Of a DNA stretch of 64,000 nt, positions 1 to 8,471 are shown one piece after another. Below the pieces are notes generated by a model that saw only the letters and a program-made list of their open reading frames with translations, was not told where the DNA came from and ran no database searches. A program made the position numbers and the translations under genes. The stretch comes from Faucicola tetraodonis (GTDB lineage: Bacteria; Pseudomonadota; Gammaproteobacteria; Pseudomonadales; Moraxellaceae), in the NCBI GenBank assembly GCA_032017425.1, contig DALZPW010000011.1; one strand, 5' to 3'. How positions within the stretch are numbered: the first letter of the stretch is position 1; each line of letters starts with the position of its first letter.

Positions 1-55
1 AGTTGCCTTATATCCACCGCCTGAAGTCGGTGGTTTTACGGCAACAGAGGATAAA
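1..55 (-). repeat. End of an IS200/IS605-type element (second copy)
   Basis: Positions 2-45 are the exact reverse complement of the 44-nt stem-loop at 52187-52230 that lies upstream of tnpB. The outer stem pairs GTTGCC with GGCAAC and the inner stem pairs CCACCG with CGGTGG. Similarity continues to about position 55 (AGGATAAA, matching TTTATCCT at 52177-52184) and then stops. By orientation the rest of this element, probably another tnpB or a deletion derivative, would lie to the left of the window. Confidence 0.75.
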
Positions 56-122
56 GCCGATATAGTACCTTTTTTATTTTTTGAACCGATAACAAGCACC
101 TAAAATAAAAAGTTCCTTAAAC

Positions 123-151
123 AAAAAGCACCTTATAAAAGGTGCTTTTTT
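123..151. terminator. Rho-independent terminator, bidirectional
   Basis: A near-perfect hairpin whose arms are AAAAAGCACCTT and AAGGTGCTTTTT, with T-runs on both strands. It lies just beyond the stop codon of the minus-strand OmpA-family gene and probably ends its transcript. Confidence 0.8.
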
Positions 152-189
152 TATCAATTCGCGGATGAAAATATCAGCTAGCTTGACTT

Positions 190-221
190 GATTAGTTAAC
201 TGACTGATTAGTTAACTGACT
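190..221. repeat. Tandem 2 x 16 bp repeat across a stop codon
   Basis: Two perfect copies of GATTAGTTAACTGACT. The second copy contains the stop codon and last codons of the minus-strand OmpA-family gene. Confidence 0.85.
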
Positions 222-858
222 GGGGTGCAAGAATAGTCATCTCTACACGGCGGTTTGGTTCATAGCTTGAGCCAAATTGTGTTGTCGCACCGCGACCAAT
301 AGCGCTGATACGGTTACCAGAGATGCCACGATTGACTAAGTAATTAGCGACTGCTGATGCACGGCGTTGTGATAACTCTTGGTTTCTATTTGCATCACCT
401 TCCACTGAGGCGTAACCATTTACTTGAATGTTAGTTTGGTTATAGTCACGTAGTGTGGTAGCTACTTTGTCTAACGTATTATAGAAGTTAGGTAGAATAG
501 TAGAATCACCAACGCGGAAAGTTATCGCTTCTGGGATAGACAAGTTAATGTTATTAGTCACTGGGTCACGCGTTACCGTCACGCCAGAACCTGCGGTTTC
601 TGCACGAAGTTTTGCTTCTTGTTGCTGCATGTAGTAACCCACGCCTGCACCTAGTACACCACCGATTGCCGCATCACGACCGGTTTTTTCACCGCCCGTT
701 GCTTTTGAAATACCCGCGCCTGCGGCTGCCCCTAATAGACCCCCCATAAGCGCTTTATTGTCGGTAATGCCTGTTGTTGTCGTACCAGTTGGCGTTGTTG
801 CACAACCTGTTAAGATAACACCTGATGCTAAAGTAGCTGCTAATAATTTAGTACGCAT
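208..858 (-). CDS. OmpA-family lipoprotein with glycine zipper (YiaD-like)
   Basis: Predicted outer-membrane lipoprotein of 216 residues. The N-terminus is a type II signal peptide ending in a lipobox LTGC, with Cys19 as the lipidation site. Residues about 38-75 are rich in Gly and Ala (GGLLGAAAGAG, GGVLGAGVGYY), a glycine-zipper segment that should insert in or pack against membrane. The C-terminal half is an OmpA peptidoglycan-binding domain, with the typical NGYAS, LSQRRASAVANYL and NRRVE motifs. The likely role is tethering the outer membrane to the cell wall. A good ribosome site (GGAG) precedes the ATG, and a strong hairpin follows the gene. Confidence 0.9.
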   Translation of the reverse strand: MRTKLLAATLASGVILTGCATTPTGTTTTGITDNKALMGGLLGAAAGAGISKATGGEKTGRDAAIGGVLGAGVGYYMQQQEAKLRAETAGSGVTVTRDPVTNNINLSIPEAITFRVGDSTILPNFYNTLDKVATTLRDYNQTNIQVNGYASVEGDANRNQELSQRRASAVANYLVNRGISGNRISAIGRGATTQFGSSYEPNRRVEMTILAPQSVN

Positions 859-1412
859 GAGTAATCTCCTTTGAATTCCTCTAGTTATAATTACTTAGTT
901 ATAATTGTCACGCACCAACTTGTTGTTTTTATCTCATTTGCCAGATAAACCTGACAACACTCAGTTGCTTTGTGATTGAGCTCATTATGCAATAAACTTT
1001 TCCTTTATATGTAATGATTTGTCTTAAGGATGTTGTAGGATGGCATAATTTGTTACAAAATATTTTCAAGTATTCATTATCTATATTATTTATTTTTATA
1101 TATTAAATGCTTCGTGATTTTGTTGAAAACTATGCTGCATAGTCAACCTATCATCTACAGATTATTCAATAACTTGTTAATTTTTAATAAAAATTTTTGA
1201 CAATTAACTTTACTGGGGTGTATAGCACAGCACCAATAAACCTGCAAGATTTGTGCTTGCCAGTGTATAAAAATTTATTAGTGAACATTTTTGACGTTTG
1301 CTAAACTAACACTTATTTTTACAATTAACGAAGCCAAATTAATGAAGCCAAGTATTTTTTCTTATGTCTCATTCAAATAAGCTTTTTTGAATAAGCTTTG
1401 TGGGAGCCAAAT
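859..1412. other. Intergenic region between divergent genes
   Basis: About 550 AT-rich bases separating two divergent genes. I see no convincing ORF or RNA gene; the region must hold both promoters. The only clear candidate is the plus-strand one listed at 1197-1226. Confidence 0.6.
1197..1226 (+). promoter_or_regulatory. Candidate sigma-70 promoter for the acyltransferase
   Basis: TTGACA at 1197-1202, an 18-bp spacer, then TATAGC at 1221-1226. It points toward the acyltransferase gene with a leader of roughly 180 bases. Confidence 0.4.
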
Positions 1413-2381
1413 ATGACAAATAACAATAAACCATCATTGCTCAAAAACACGTTCAACAAACTGCGTAAAACATCATTACCTTTGGCGCAAAACGCCAGCT
1501 TAGCGGTGGCGGCAGGCACCATTACCGGCAATTCAGTGCTGTTTAGTCTACCGCTTTGGGCGATGGGCGCGGTAAAAACATTAACGGGTCATACATTGGC
1601 AGATAAATCCGTGTTAAAAATAGCCAATCACTGGATCAATACCAACAATCGTTTGATTGACAACATCCTGCCCGATATTGATTTTCGCGTCAACCTGCCT
1701 GATGACTTATCGGTCGATGGCAAATATATTTTGCTGAGTAATCACCAATCTTGGGTCGATACCACTGTCATTCAATATATCAGTGAAAACCGACTGCCAT
1801 TAACGCGATTTTTTGCCAAATACGAGCTACTGTATATCCCAATTGTGGGACAAGCGTTTTATTTTTTAGACTTTCCGATGATGAAACGCTACTCGAAGGC
1901 AGCGATTGCTAAAAATCCAGCGCTAGAAGACCGCGATATCATCGAAGCCAAACGCGCTTGTCAAAACTTACTCGACAAGCCTTTTACCTTACTTAACTTT
2001 ATCGAAGGCACGCGGTTTACCCAAAAAAAACATGACTTGCAACAATCACCGTATCAACATTTGCTAAAACCCAAAGCGGGCGGCATTGCGCTTGCATTGG
2101 GTGCGTTAGGTGACGATTTAGACGCGGTGCTCGACATGACGATTGTGTATCCTGACGGTGTTCCTACCTATCAAGATTTATGGAAAGGTAATATCAAACG
2201 CATCGGGGTGGATATTCAAAAAATTGCATTGCCAGATGACTTGCTGCAGCGGCTCATGGATGGCAAATACCAACAGGATGAACAAACCAAAATAGATATG
2301 TACCGTTGGCTTGATGGCTTGTGGCAGCAAAAAGACCAACGTATCCAAGCCATGCTCGATGATTTTACCCGTCATCCCTAA
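1413..2381 (+). CDS. PlsC-family acyltransferase (YihG-like)
   Basis: Membrane-associated acyltransferase of 322 residues that should move an acyl chain onto a lysophospholipid such as 1-acylglycerol-3-phosphate. The catalytic NHxxxxD motif appears as NHQSWVD near residue 110, and the substrate-binding motif as EGTR near residue 197. An N-terminal hydrophobic stretch (about residues 25-55) anchors it to the inner membrane. The ATG at 1413 is preferred over an upstream in-frame TTG at 1398 because GGGAG at 1402-1406 sits at the right distance. The length and an extended C-terminal half fit the YihG/YihF-like branch better than short PlsC, but the exact substrate is not known. Confidence 0.85.
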   Translation: MTNNNKPSLLKNTFNKLRKTSLPLAQNASLAVAAGTITGNSVLFSLPLWAMGAVKTLTGHTLADKSVLKIANHWINTNNRLIDNILPDIDFRVNLPDDLSVDGKYILLSNHQSWVDTTVIQYISENRLPLTRFFAKYELLYIPIVGQAFYFLDFPMMKRYSKAAIAKNPALEDRDIIEAKRACQNLLDKPFTLLNFIEGTRFTQKKHDLQQSPYQHLLKPKAGGIALALGALGDDLDAVLDMTIVYPDGVPTYQDLWKGNIKRIGVDIQKIALPDDLLQRLMDGKYQQDEQTKIDMYRWLDGLWQQKDQRIQAMLDDFTRHP

Positions 2382-2515
2382 CGGCACATGACTAGTAACA
2401 TATCACTAGTGACCCTACTAGTTAAAATCTCAGGTAAGCCATGCAAGGTATGACTTGCCTGCCTTGTCCTCACTCACATTTTTTGCGGTATTGACCCCAT
2501 TTTGAGCACTTTTTT

Positions 2516-3577
2516 ATGCCAACTGCTAATTTAGACCCAAAGCCCAATCCAATGCCAAGCTCGAATATTAGCCAACCGCTCGCTGCCCACCCTGCCAAAC
2601 CCAGTCGTTGGCAGTTAGCCTACGATACCATCATGATGGTTGCCATCGTGTTGGACTTGCTGCTCATGGGGTTTGACGCTTTGATGCTAAGTAGCTTTAT
2701 GGCAAAAATAGCAAATTGGCTAGGGTTTTTTGACAGTATCATCACTTATCAGCAAGGATGGCACGAGCCAATCAAAGTAGCTGGGGGTCTGTTTACCATC
2801 TTTTTGGTAGCAGAGCTTGTGGTTCGCTGGTTGATTGCCATCGTCCAAAAACGCCATTACCGCTGGTTTTTCTTTCCATTCGTGCATTGGTATGAAGTGT
2901 TGGGCTGTGCACCGCAGCTGCGCGCATTGCGACTGCTGCGCGTTGGCGTGATTGGTTATCGTCTGCATGAACTGGGCTACAAAGTTTTGCCCGCCAGTTG
3001 GCTTGCCACGATCAAATTTTATTACCAAATGATTATGGAAGAGATTTCTGATCGGGTGATTTTAACTGCGATTGACAATATCCGCACCGAAATAAGCAAC
3101 ACCGATGGGCATTTGGTCAAAAACATCATCGACAAGCATCGGGATGACATCCAAAAGGTCATTGTCGATGTGCTGCAGCAAGAGGCCACACCGTTATTAC
3201 AATCCACGCCCGCCCATCCTGCCATCTTTGCCAAACCATTGGCAGAACAAGTGGGCATCGCTATTCAGCAAGCGCTAACCGCTACGCCCGAGCTGCACCG
3301 CATATTACGATTGATACCGATTGCTGGTAATCTGATAGAAAACCAAATGCACAGCATCGGGCAACACATTGGAGAAAATCTGACATTAAGCTTGACTACG
3401 AACCTTACCAAACCGCAAACGCTCACGCTGATGTATGAAGAAATCGCCAAAAGCTTGGTGCAAATTGACGTCACTAGCCCTGCGCTAGAAAAATTAGTTA
3501 GCGATATTATTGATGATAGTTTGACGTCACTTGCCAACCAAGTTCGCATTCAACAATGGAAGCACCAAATACGCTGA
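2516..3577 (+). CDS. Membrane protein with voltage-sensor-like helix
   Basis: Protein of 353 residues not matched to a named family. The N-terminal half has three to four hydrophobic segments (about residues 38-72, 84-110 and 117-135). They are followed at about 138-157 by a helix with Arg at three-residue spacing (RALRLLRV), like an S4 voltage sensor. The C-terminal 190 residues look soluble and helical, with no pore-loop signature of a K+ or Na+ channel. It therefore resembles the sensor half of an ion-channel-type protein joined to a cytoplasmic helical domain. No clear Shine-Dalgarno precedes the ATG. The function is unknown. Confidence 0.65.
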   Translation: MPTANLDPKPNPMPSSNISQPLAAHPAKPSRWQLAYDTIMMVAIVLDLLLMGFDALMLSSFMAKIANWLGFFDSIITYQQGWHEPIKVAGGLFTIFLVAELVVRWLIAIVQKRHYRWFFFPFVHWYEVLGCAPQLRALRLLRVGVIGYRLHELGYKVLPASWLATIKFYYQMIMEEISDRVILTAIDNIRTEISNTDGHLVKNIIDKHRDDIQKVIVDVLQQEATPLLQSTPAHPAIFAKPLAEQVGIAIQQALTATPELHRILRLIPIAGNLIENQMHSIGQHIGENLTLSLTTNLTKPQTLTLMYEEIAKSLVQIDVTSPALEKLVSDIIDDSLTSLANQVRIQQWKHQIR

Positions 3578-3756
3578 TTGAATCCACCGATCTGGCGCCG
3601 ATAACCGCTATTCAACGCTTTTTTTATCGCCCTATTATGGCTTTGGTTGCCAAACAATAAATAGCGCGGTGAATGGTTGTTGTTTTAAATAATACTTGCT
3701 AATATGCGGTATGAATCGATTTTGATGTATAAAAAGTTATTATAAAAAGGTTTTTC

Positions 3757-4761
3757 ATGACACAGCCCGCTGCCCTTGACTTGACCCAAGATAGTTCCTC
3801 ACAAAACTTACAAAGCGTATCTAACCTATCAGAGCAGGATTCACCGCAAAGTCAGCAGCTAGCCAACCCATTACCCACCGACCCTGTAGCCACTAGCGTG
3901 AAACTTACGGGCAGACTACTGAACTTTACCCGCCTACATATTGAAGGCAATGATATCAAAGTAATTTTGACAAAGATTGCACAAAAGCTAGGCCGTCAAC
4001 GTCAGTCTAACTTACCGGTGATTGTCAGTTGTCAACAGCCATTAAATTTAGCGCAGCTTTGGGGCGGCTTATGGGTGCTAGGGTTACAGCCGATTGGGTT
4101 GGTCACAGGCGCCAATGATACCCAAGCCAATGAGCTTCGCATTGCCATTTTTCCAACGGATGGGCAGCGTATTGACGGCAAAGCACCAAAAAATTTGGCG
4201 ACGGGTAGTGAGCAAAAATCAAACAGCACAGCCAATACTCCATCCTCTCAGCACGTTGCGCAGTCCCCTAACCAATCACCCGCATCCGACAGTCAAGCGA
4301 CTCAGCGACAAAGCCAAACCGCCAGTGATATCGTAACCAATAAAACCGCAAGCAATGAGACCACAAGTAATGATACTGGAGCTGCACCTGAAAAATTTGT
4401 CGCCTCACCGCATCACCAATCGCAGCTTGAAGGCGATTTGGTGCATAATCAAATGTTGCGCTCAGGTCAAAGTATCAACCACGTTGGTGGCGACGTGATT
4501 TTGACCAAAGGCATTAATGCCGGCGCGGAAGCGATTACCGATTATAGCCTACACGTGTATGGCAAAGCCGAAGGGCGATTGGTGGCAGGGGCGACGGGCG
4601 ATACCAATGCCAAAATATTCTGTTTGCGTTTTAACCCCTCACTGGTGTCAGTTGCGGGGACTTATTGCCTAAAAGAAAATATTCCTACTGAGTATTTGGA
4701 TAAAGCGGTACAAGTCAGCTACTTGGATGGACAAGGCTTGGTGTTTGAGTTGATGGAATAA
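3757..4761 (+). CDS. minC: Septum site-determining protein MinC
   Basis: Inhibitor of FtsZ ring assembly, 334 residues, first gene of minCDE. The N-terminal domain (about residues 45-135) should bind FtsZ. The C-terminal domain (about 230-334) is the Gly-rich beta-helix that dimerises and binds MinD, seen in GGDVILTKGINAGAE and GRLVAGATGD. Between them lies a Gln/Ser/Thr/Asn-rich linker of about 80 residues, which makes the protein some 100 residues longer than E. coli MinC. An AAGG ribosome site precedes the ATG. minD follows after 255 bases, so it may have its own promoter. Confidence 0.93.
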   Translation: MTQPAALDLTQDSSSQNLQSVSNLSEQDSPQSQQLANPLPTDPVATSVKLTGRLLNFTRLHIEGNDIKVILTKIAQKLGRQRQSNLPVIVSCQQPLNLAQLWGGLWVLGLQPIGLVTGANDTQANELRIAIFPTDGQRIDGKAPKNLATGSEQKSNSTANTPSSQHVAQSPNQSPASDSQATQRQSQTASDIVTNKTASNETTSNDTGAAPEKFVASPHHQSQLEGDLVHNQMLRSGQSINHVGGDVILTKGINAGAEAITDYSLHVYGKAEGRLVAGATGDTNAKIFCLRFNPSLVSVAGTYCLKENIPTEYLDKAVQVSYLDGQGLVFELME

Positions 4762-5016
4762 CAATCACCTAAACAACCACTTATACCATAATCTATGCAA
4801 AAATCGTCAATCTCTCGATTAACTTCGAAAAGTTTTTTATGCTAAACTAGTCCAATTAACCAAATTTAGGCTAACTAAAATTTAAGTCTTAATTTTTAAC
4901 GATTTACGTTAATTTATATCCGTATTTTTCAAACCAGTTTAGCGTGAATGTGTGTATGGCTTGAATGATTCAATACTGCCTCACTGACACCGTGCTATGA
5001 ATAGGAGTATGCCAAA

Positions 5017-5829
5017 GTGGCAAAAATCGTTGTTGTAACTTCAGGAAAAGGCGGGGTAGGTAAAACCACCACCAGTGCCTCTTTCGCTACAGGTCTAGCC
5101 CTTCGCGGCTTTAAAACTGTGGTGATTGACTTTGACGTGGGTCTTAGAAATCTTGACCTCATTATGGGCTGCGAAAACCGTATCGTGTATGACTTTGTTG
5201 ATGTTATCTCAGGGAACGCGCGCCTGTCACAAGCGTTGGTAAAAGACAAACAGCTCAATAACTTGTTTATCTTACCTGCCAGCCAAACACGCGACAAAGA
5301 TGCCTTGACAGACGAAGGAGTCGCCGAAGTCATTAATGAGTTAGCCAAACAATTTGACTACATCGTGTGTGACTCGCCCGCTGGTATCGAGCGCGGTGCC
5401 CAGCTAGCTATGTACCATGCCGATGAAGCCATCATCGTGACCAACCCAGAAATCTCGTCGGTGCGTGACTCAGACCGTATCATCGGTATTTTGCAAAGCC
5501 GTACTAAAAAAGTTGAAGAAGGTACAGGCGTGGTACGTGAGCACTTGGTTATCAACCGCTACAACGCTGAGCGTGCTGAGCGCGGCGAGATGATGGATAT
5601 CAACAGCATCTCTAATGACATCCTAAAAGTGCCACTACTTGGCGTGATTCCTGAAAGCAATAGCGTACTTGAGGCATCAAACCAAGGTGTGCCTGTGGTG
5701 CTAGATCAAAATTCAAAAGCCGGTCAAACTTATGATGACATGGTCGCTCGTTTCTTGGGGGAAGAACGTCCCTATCGCCATATCGAGGTGAAGAAGAAAA
5801 GTTTCCTACAACGCTGGTTTGGAGGTTAG
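5017..5829 (+). CDS. minD: Septum site-determining ATPase MinD
   Basis: Membrane-cycling ParA-type ATPase that recruits MinC and is stimulated by MinE to oscillate between poles. It has the deviant Walker A motif GKGGVGKTT (residues 9-17), the Walker B region and the family signature CDSPAGIERGAQ. The C-terminal amphipathic membrane-targeting helix ends in FLQRWFGG. Length (270 residues) is typical. Translation starts at GTG 5017, with AGGAG at 5003-5007; the ATG at 5009 is out of frame. minE begins three bases after the stop codon. Confidence 0.97.
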   Translation: MAKIVVVTSGKGGVGKTTTSASFATGLALRGFKTVVIDFDVGLRNLDLIMGCENRIVYDFVDVISGNARLSQALVKDKQLNNLFILPASQTRDKDALTDEGVAEVINELAKQFDYIVCDSPAGIERGAQLAMYHADEAIIVTNPEISSVRDSDRIIGILQSRTKKVEEGTGVVREHLVINRYNAERAERGEMMDINSISNDILKVPLLGVIPESNSVLEASNQGVPVVLDQNSKAGQTYDDMVARFLGEERPYRHIEVKKKSFLQRWFGG

Positions 5830-5832
5830 GCT

Positions 5833-6108
5833 ATGGGATTTTGGAGTAATTTATTTGGCGGTGAGCAAAAGTCAAACAGTGCCAATACTGCCGCAGAGCG
5901 CCTAAAGGTCATCGTTGCCAGCGAAAACCGCTTGCACAATCGGTTAACCCCAGAGCGTATTGAAAAAATGAAACGTGAGATTTTGGCAGTGGTCAATACC
6001 TACGTATCAGGTGTCAACATTGATGACGTCAATATTCAACATCACAATGAAGCAAACATGGAAGTGCTGGAGATGAATATCAGCTTGCCTGATAGTACAC
6101 GCCAATAA
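5833..6108 (+). CDS. minE: Cell division topological specificity factor MinE
   Basis: 91-residue partner of MinD. The N-terminal MGFWSNLFGG is an amphipathic membrane-binding segment. The following helix (AAERLKVIVASENR) is the anti-MinCD region, and the C-terminal part is the dimerising topological-specificity domain. It is translationally close-coupled to minD and followed by a strong terminator that closes the operon. Confidence 0.96.
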   Translation: MGFWSNLFGGEQKSNSANTAAERLKVIVASENRLHNRLTPERIEKMKREILAVVNTYVSGVNIDDVNIQHHNEANMEVLEMNISLPDSTRQ

Positions 6109-6152
6109 TTCATGTTGCGCTTAATCTAGGCTGCATTTAAAAAATTGTGACT

Positions 6153-6181
6153 AAAAAGCCCATGATGACATGGGCTTTTTT
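6153..6181. terminator. Terminator after minCDE
   Basis: Arms AAAAAGCCCATG and CATGGGCTTTTT around an ATGA loop, with T-runs on both strands. It serves minE on the plus strand and the convergent cytochrome b561 gene on the minus strand. Confidence 0.9.
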
Positions 6182-6196
6182 ATACTATGGGCTGAC

Positions 6197-6754
6197 TTAG
6201 CGCATACGGCGAATCAAATGGTCTTTTTGGATAAATTGGTGATACAGCGCGCCGATGATGTGCAAGGCCGTGAACACCAGCAGCAACGTCCACAACAGAT
6301 TTTTATGAATTTTTTCTAACGTGCCTGACAAATCACTGTTTTCACTGACAAAGGCTGGGATATCAAACAGCCCAAACATACTCACCCCTTCCCCATCAAA
6401 CATAACAGAAAACCAGCCCGCCAAAGGCATGGCAAGTAAAATCAAGTACAGTGCCAAATGCGTTAAATGCGATAGTTTATTTTGCCATTTTGGCATCGGC
6501 ACATCGGCAGGTGCTTTGGTGACAAAACGATTGATAATCCGACCTACTGTCCAAAATAACACACTGAGTCCAAACGCTTTATGCAAATCAAAATAGGTAA
6601 AGTCAGTTGCATCTTCATTCAGCTCAATCATTGCCCAAGTCGCAATCAACAATACCACGCTAATCCAATGGAAAATACGTGACGATAGCGACCATTTGTT
6701 GATACCGTGTGGGGCAATCGGCTGTGGCGCTTCATTTGCAGGAAATAATGCCAT
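6197..6754 (-). CDS. Cytochrome b561
   Basis: Four-helix inner-membrane di-haem cytochrome of 185 residues, probably passing electrons from ubiquinol to a periplasmic acceptor or oxygen. Four hydrophobic segments are visible. Candidate haem-ligand histidines lie in RIFHWISVVLL (helix 1), FDLHKAFGL (start of helix 2) and TALHIIGALYHQF (helix 4). The C-terminus HLIRRM is typical of the bacterial b561 group. It stands alone and converges on minE across a shared terminator. Confidence 0.9.
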   Translation of the reverse strand: MALFPANEAPQPIAPHGINKWSLSSRIFHWISVVLLIATWAMIELNEDATDFTYFDLHKAFGLSVLFWTVGRIINRFVTKAPADVPMPKWQNKLSHLTHLALYLILLAMPLAGWFSVMFDGEGVSMFGLFDIPAFVSENSDLSGTLEKIHKNLLWTLLLVFTALHIIGALYHQFIQKDHLIRRMR

Positions 6755-6858
6755 AATGAATTTTACCTTATCATGATTTGTTTTGGGTTATTCTAGCAAT
6801 GTTTGGGCAAAATAAAAGTAACAGACTGTTGGCAAAATAGCACAAAGGCGGACTGCGT

Positions 6859-7422
6859 CTAACTATCTAAATCCACCAAGAAATGCGAGAGCTTGTCCAA
6901 ATCTGGCACCACACATAGCTCACCTGCCAACATGACTGGCTGAAAAATATAGTCCTGCTGTAAGCTATAGTCTGCCAAATTCGGTGCGCGTGAGCGCTCG
7001 ACGACCTCATCATCTGGCGCGTTTAAGGCGGCTAATAAGTCAGGGTAGTGAGTCGCTAATTCAGCTTGGTAAGTCGCGTCATCAGCGTCTTTGAGATCAG
7101 CAATACGCACAGAATGAAAAGTCACTTCGCCATGAATCTGCAAGGCAATCCGATGGATATCGGTGACGCTTTCTAACACCACTAAGTGGGTGGGCTTATC
7201 ATCTTTTGGCAACAAGTGATACACCGGCACTTCTTGACCGCGCCAAATATAATTCCAGATGCGCTCATCATAGTTATCAATGCTCAAAATCAAAGCTTGC
7301 GGCACAATCCAGTCAGGCGAACTGCTAGAAGGAATTCGAGCAATGGTTAATTGACCTGTGGTGATACTTAGGACGCCTACATCCTCATCTTGCTTAAAAT
7401 AACGGTTTAAATCGTTTGCCAT
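6859..7422 (-). CDS. chpC: CheW-like protein ChpC
   Basis: 187-residue protein with a CheW-like fold (residues about 15-115 hold alternating beta segments such as VLSITTGQLTIARI and THLVVLESVTD). It has no kinase or receiver signature. Last gene of the Chp cluster, directly after chpB, matching the chpA-chpB-chpC order in Pseudomonas aeruginosa. Likely an accessory coupling protein linking a receptor to the ChpA kinase. Sequence similarity to CheW looks weak, so the name rests partly on position. Confidence 0.7.
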   Translation of the reverse strand: MANDLNRYFKQDEDVGVLSITTGQLTIARIPSSSSPDWIVPQALILSIDNYDERIWNYIWRGQEVPVYHLLPKDDKPTHLVVLESVTDIHRIALQIHGEVTFHSVRIADLKDADDATYQAELATHYPDLLAALNAPDDEVVERSRAPNLADYSLQQDYIFQPVMLAGELCVVPDLDKLSHFLVDLDS

Positions 7423-7478
7423 AGCCTGCTCATTTACTGATTAATAAGAAGTTTAGGGGTCGCTGCTAGCCTGCCGTA

Positions 7479-8429
7479 TTAGCCACACAAGGCGATTAGC
7501 TGCTGAGCTAACTGCTTAGGGGTGCCAACAAAAGTGACTTGGTTGCTTTCAATCATGCTTTGTGGCTGGCTCGCGCAGGTGCTACTGTCAGGGGATTGCG
7601 CCCAAATAATACTGCCATTTTTTTTGACCGTCGCTGCCGCATCACTACCATCATCGCCCATACCAGAGAACACAATAGTGATTAAATTATTGCCAAACGC
7701 TTCGCTGCAGTTACGCATGACCTCACTGATTGGCGGTTTGTAACTGCCTTGCCAAGGTTTACGCTGCAAAATTACCCGTCCATTGGAATCACACACTACG
7801 CTGTATTCAATCGGTAAAATCAAACAACGTCCTGTCAATAATTGCTGGGTATTGGTCACTATGTCACAGCGCCACTCATTGTGACGATTTAAAATTCTTG
7901 GCAAGGTGTTTAGCGTATTTTGGTTAAAGTGCTGCGCTAGTAACAGCGCCACTGGTAAATCTTCGGGCAAATTATCTAAAAATTCCTTAATAGCGAGCGG
8001 TCCGCCCATCGAGGCTGCGAGCAACACCACATATTTCCACGGTTTGATTTCGCTCTTGGCAGCATCATAGGGCTCTAACAAATCGCTACGTTCTAGCATG
8101 TTGGCAATTTTTCGCTTGAGTTGGCGTTGCCATTTGGCATATAACAGACTTTCATTGATATAAGGCGCAGTGACAAAGCCCAGTAGCACAACCTTAGTCA
8201 AATTGACATTCTGTTGTTTTTCAACATTTTGAATGACGGCGTAATCGTCTGGGGTATCGATTAGCCACACATCAACTTTTTGCTGAAAATGTTTTTCGAA
8301 CAACTGTGACGCTGCCAAGCATGCCACGATTTCAAATCCCCAAGAACGAATGGTATCGCTAAAGGCGAGCCGTTGCTGATTTTCCTCAGCAACGATAAAA
8401 AATCGCAGCGGTGGGTACTTTGACAGCAT
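7479..8429 (-). CDS. chpB: Receptor methylesterase ChpB (CheB-type)
   Basis: 316-residue glutamate methylesterase expected to remove methyl groups from the PilJ receptor. The C-terminal CheB domain keeps the catalytic triad: Ser in LAASMGGP, His in LAQHF and Asp in FSGMGDDG. The N-terminal ~120 residues resemble a degenerate receiver domain without a clear phospho-acceptor Asp, as in ChpB, so phosphorylation control is doubtful. The partner methyltransferase pilK is broken here, so the substrate methyl groups would have to come from another CheR. The gene lies 42 bases downstream of chpA. Confidence 0.88.
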   Translation of the reverse strand: MLSKYPPLRFFIVAEENQQRLAFSDTIRSWGFEIVACLAASQLFEKHFQQKVDVWLIDTPDDYAVIQNVEKQQNVNLTKVVLLGFVTAPYINESLLYAKWQRQLKRKIANMLERSDLLEPYDAAKSEIKPWKYVVLLAASMGGPLAIKEFLDNLPEDLPVALLLAQHFNQNTLNTLPRILNRHNEWRCDIVTNTQQLLTGRCLILPIEYSVVCDSNGRVILQRKPWQGSYKPPISEVMRNCSEAFGNNLITIVFSGMGDDGSDAAATVKKNGSIIWAQSPDSSTCASQPQSMIESNQVTFVGTPKQLAQQLIALCG

Positions 8430-8471
8430 GAATGATTGTATCCTTTACCTGGCCAGTCGGCTTAGTCAGTT

